Shown here: positions 63,817 through 64,000 of the stretch, piece after piece | Layout: the number at the start of each line of letters is the position of its first letter | Position numbering within the stretch: position 1 is the stretch's first letter | Source: Paraniabella ginsengisoli | Lineage (GTDB): Bacteria; Bacteroidota; Bacteroidia; Chitinophagales; Chitinophagaceae | Assembly: GCF_022513635.1 (NCBI RefSeq) | Contig: NZ_JAKWBL010000001.1 | Span: forward strand, 62,001 to 126,000 | Direction of reading: 5' to 3' | DNA: 64,000 nucleotides | Notes under the pieces: model-generated | What the model saw: only the letters and a program-made list of their open reading frames with translations | What the model was told of the DNA's origin: nothing | Database searches by the model: none | Translations under genes and position numbers: made by a program

Positions 63817-64000
63817 ATGGCAATTTTAAATTTTCAACAGCCGGATAAAATCATCTTACAAAAAGCATCTGATTTTGAAGCTCAGTTTGAATTTGCACCT
63901 TTGGAGCCGGGTTACGGTGTTACCATTGGTAATGCACTTCGCAGGGTTTTATTGAGCTCTTTGGAAGGTTACGCTATTTCGGCTATTAAAATAGATGGTG
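63817..64000 (+). CDS. rpoA: DNA-directed RNA polymerase subunit alpha, partial
   Basis: First 61 codons only; the gene runs off the right edge. [56 protein letters not shown]-terminal domain of alpha that nucleates polymerase assembly. Start ATG 63817. Confidence 0.97.
   Translation, partial: MAILNFQQPDKIILQKASDFEAQFEFAPLEPGYGVTIGNALRRVLLSSLEGYAISAIKIDG

Noticed and set aside
1-64000. CRISPR arrays, tRNA or rRNA genes, prophage and classical insertion sequences
   Set aside because: No regularly spaced repeat-spacer series, no cloverleaf-like sequence in the gaps and no transposase or phage structural gene was seen.

Overview
This 64 kb window comes from a member of the Bacteroidota, most likely the Chitinophagaceae or a close relative. 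The evidence is two SusC/SusD outer-membrane uptake gene sets, the Bacteroidota -7 promoter box TAnnTTTG in front of many genes, Bat-type VWA proteins, HupE/DUF6702 genes, SPII lipoproteins and short GC-rich palindromes. No tRNA, rRNA, CRISPR array, prophage or insertion sequence was seen. About 20 genes are broken by single-base losses, mostly in A/T or G runs. They include rpsK, rpmJ, dapD, lgt and cca, which a living cell needs, so they are best read as consensus errors. Broken genes are reported here as single genes with the break located.

Layout. 1-557: 3' truncated lgt. 752-12038: nutrient-uptake locus in the unusual order SusD, DUF5004 lipoprotein, DUF4961 lipoprotein, SusC, SusD, SusC. 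12064-18272: macro-domain protein, a secreted alpha/beta hydrolase-SGNH fusion, gamma carbonic anhydrase-like protein, RsgA, a YefM/YoeB-type toxin-antitoxin pair with an operator laid over its promoter, and DapD. 18489-29044: glycosyltransferase, TsaC, CCA tRNA nucleotidyltransferase, FAD oxidase with ClC channel, patatin, PIF1-like helicase and small envelope proteins. 29144-32865: divergent sucrose-phosphate synthase/phosphatase and GH32-like hydrolase.

33453-36227 is the most interesting part. An AmgK-type amino-sugar kinase fused to a RapZ C-terminal domain is followed by a MurU-type nucleotidyltransferase, giving an anabolic MurNAc recycling pair. Between them lies a DUF559 endonuclease-like gene bounded by inverted copies of a GC-rich palindrome. 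The same palindrome family occurs inside the coding sequence of amgK-rapZ and of cca, where it adds codons without stops. Together this looks like a small mobile element with non-autonomous, protein-invading derivatives.

36252-51206: PhyH dioxygenase, two M1-family peptidases bracketing HupE and DUF6702 genes, SUFU-domain protein, ExbD/TonB, phosphatidylserine decarboxylase, Bat proteins, a class D beta-lactamase-like lipoprotein, a 2H-like protein and a NagX/HGSNAT-type acyltransferase. 51451-57919: sugar-nucleotide genes (rfbB, rfbA, N-acetyltransferase, ugd, uxs) and a PHP-type tyrosine phosphatase for surface polysaccharide, interrupted by a GxxExxY nuclease-like gene. 58037-60853: ECF-type sigma factor and RecG. 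61539-64000: infA-rpmJ-rpsM-rpsK-rpsD-rpoA, separated from the rest of the spc operon and with repeats in its gaps.
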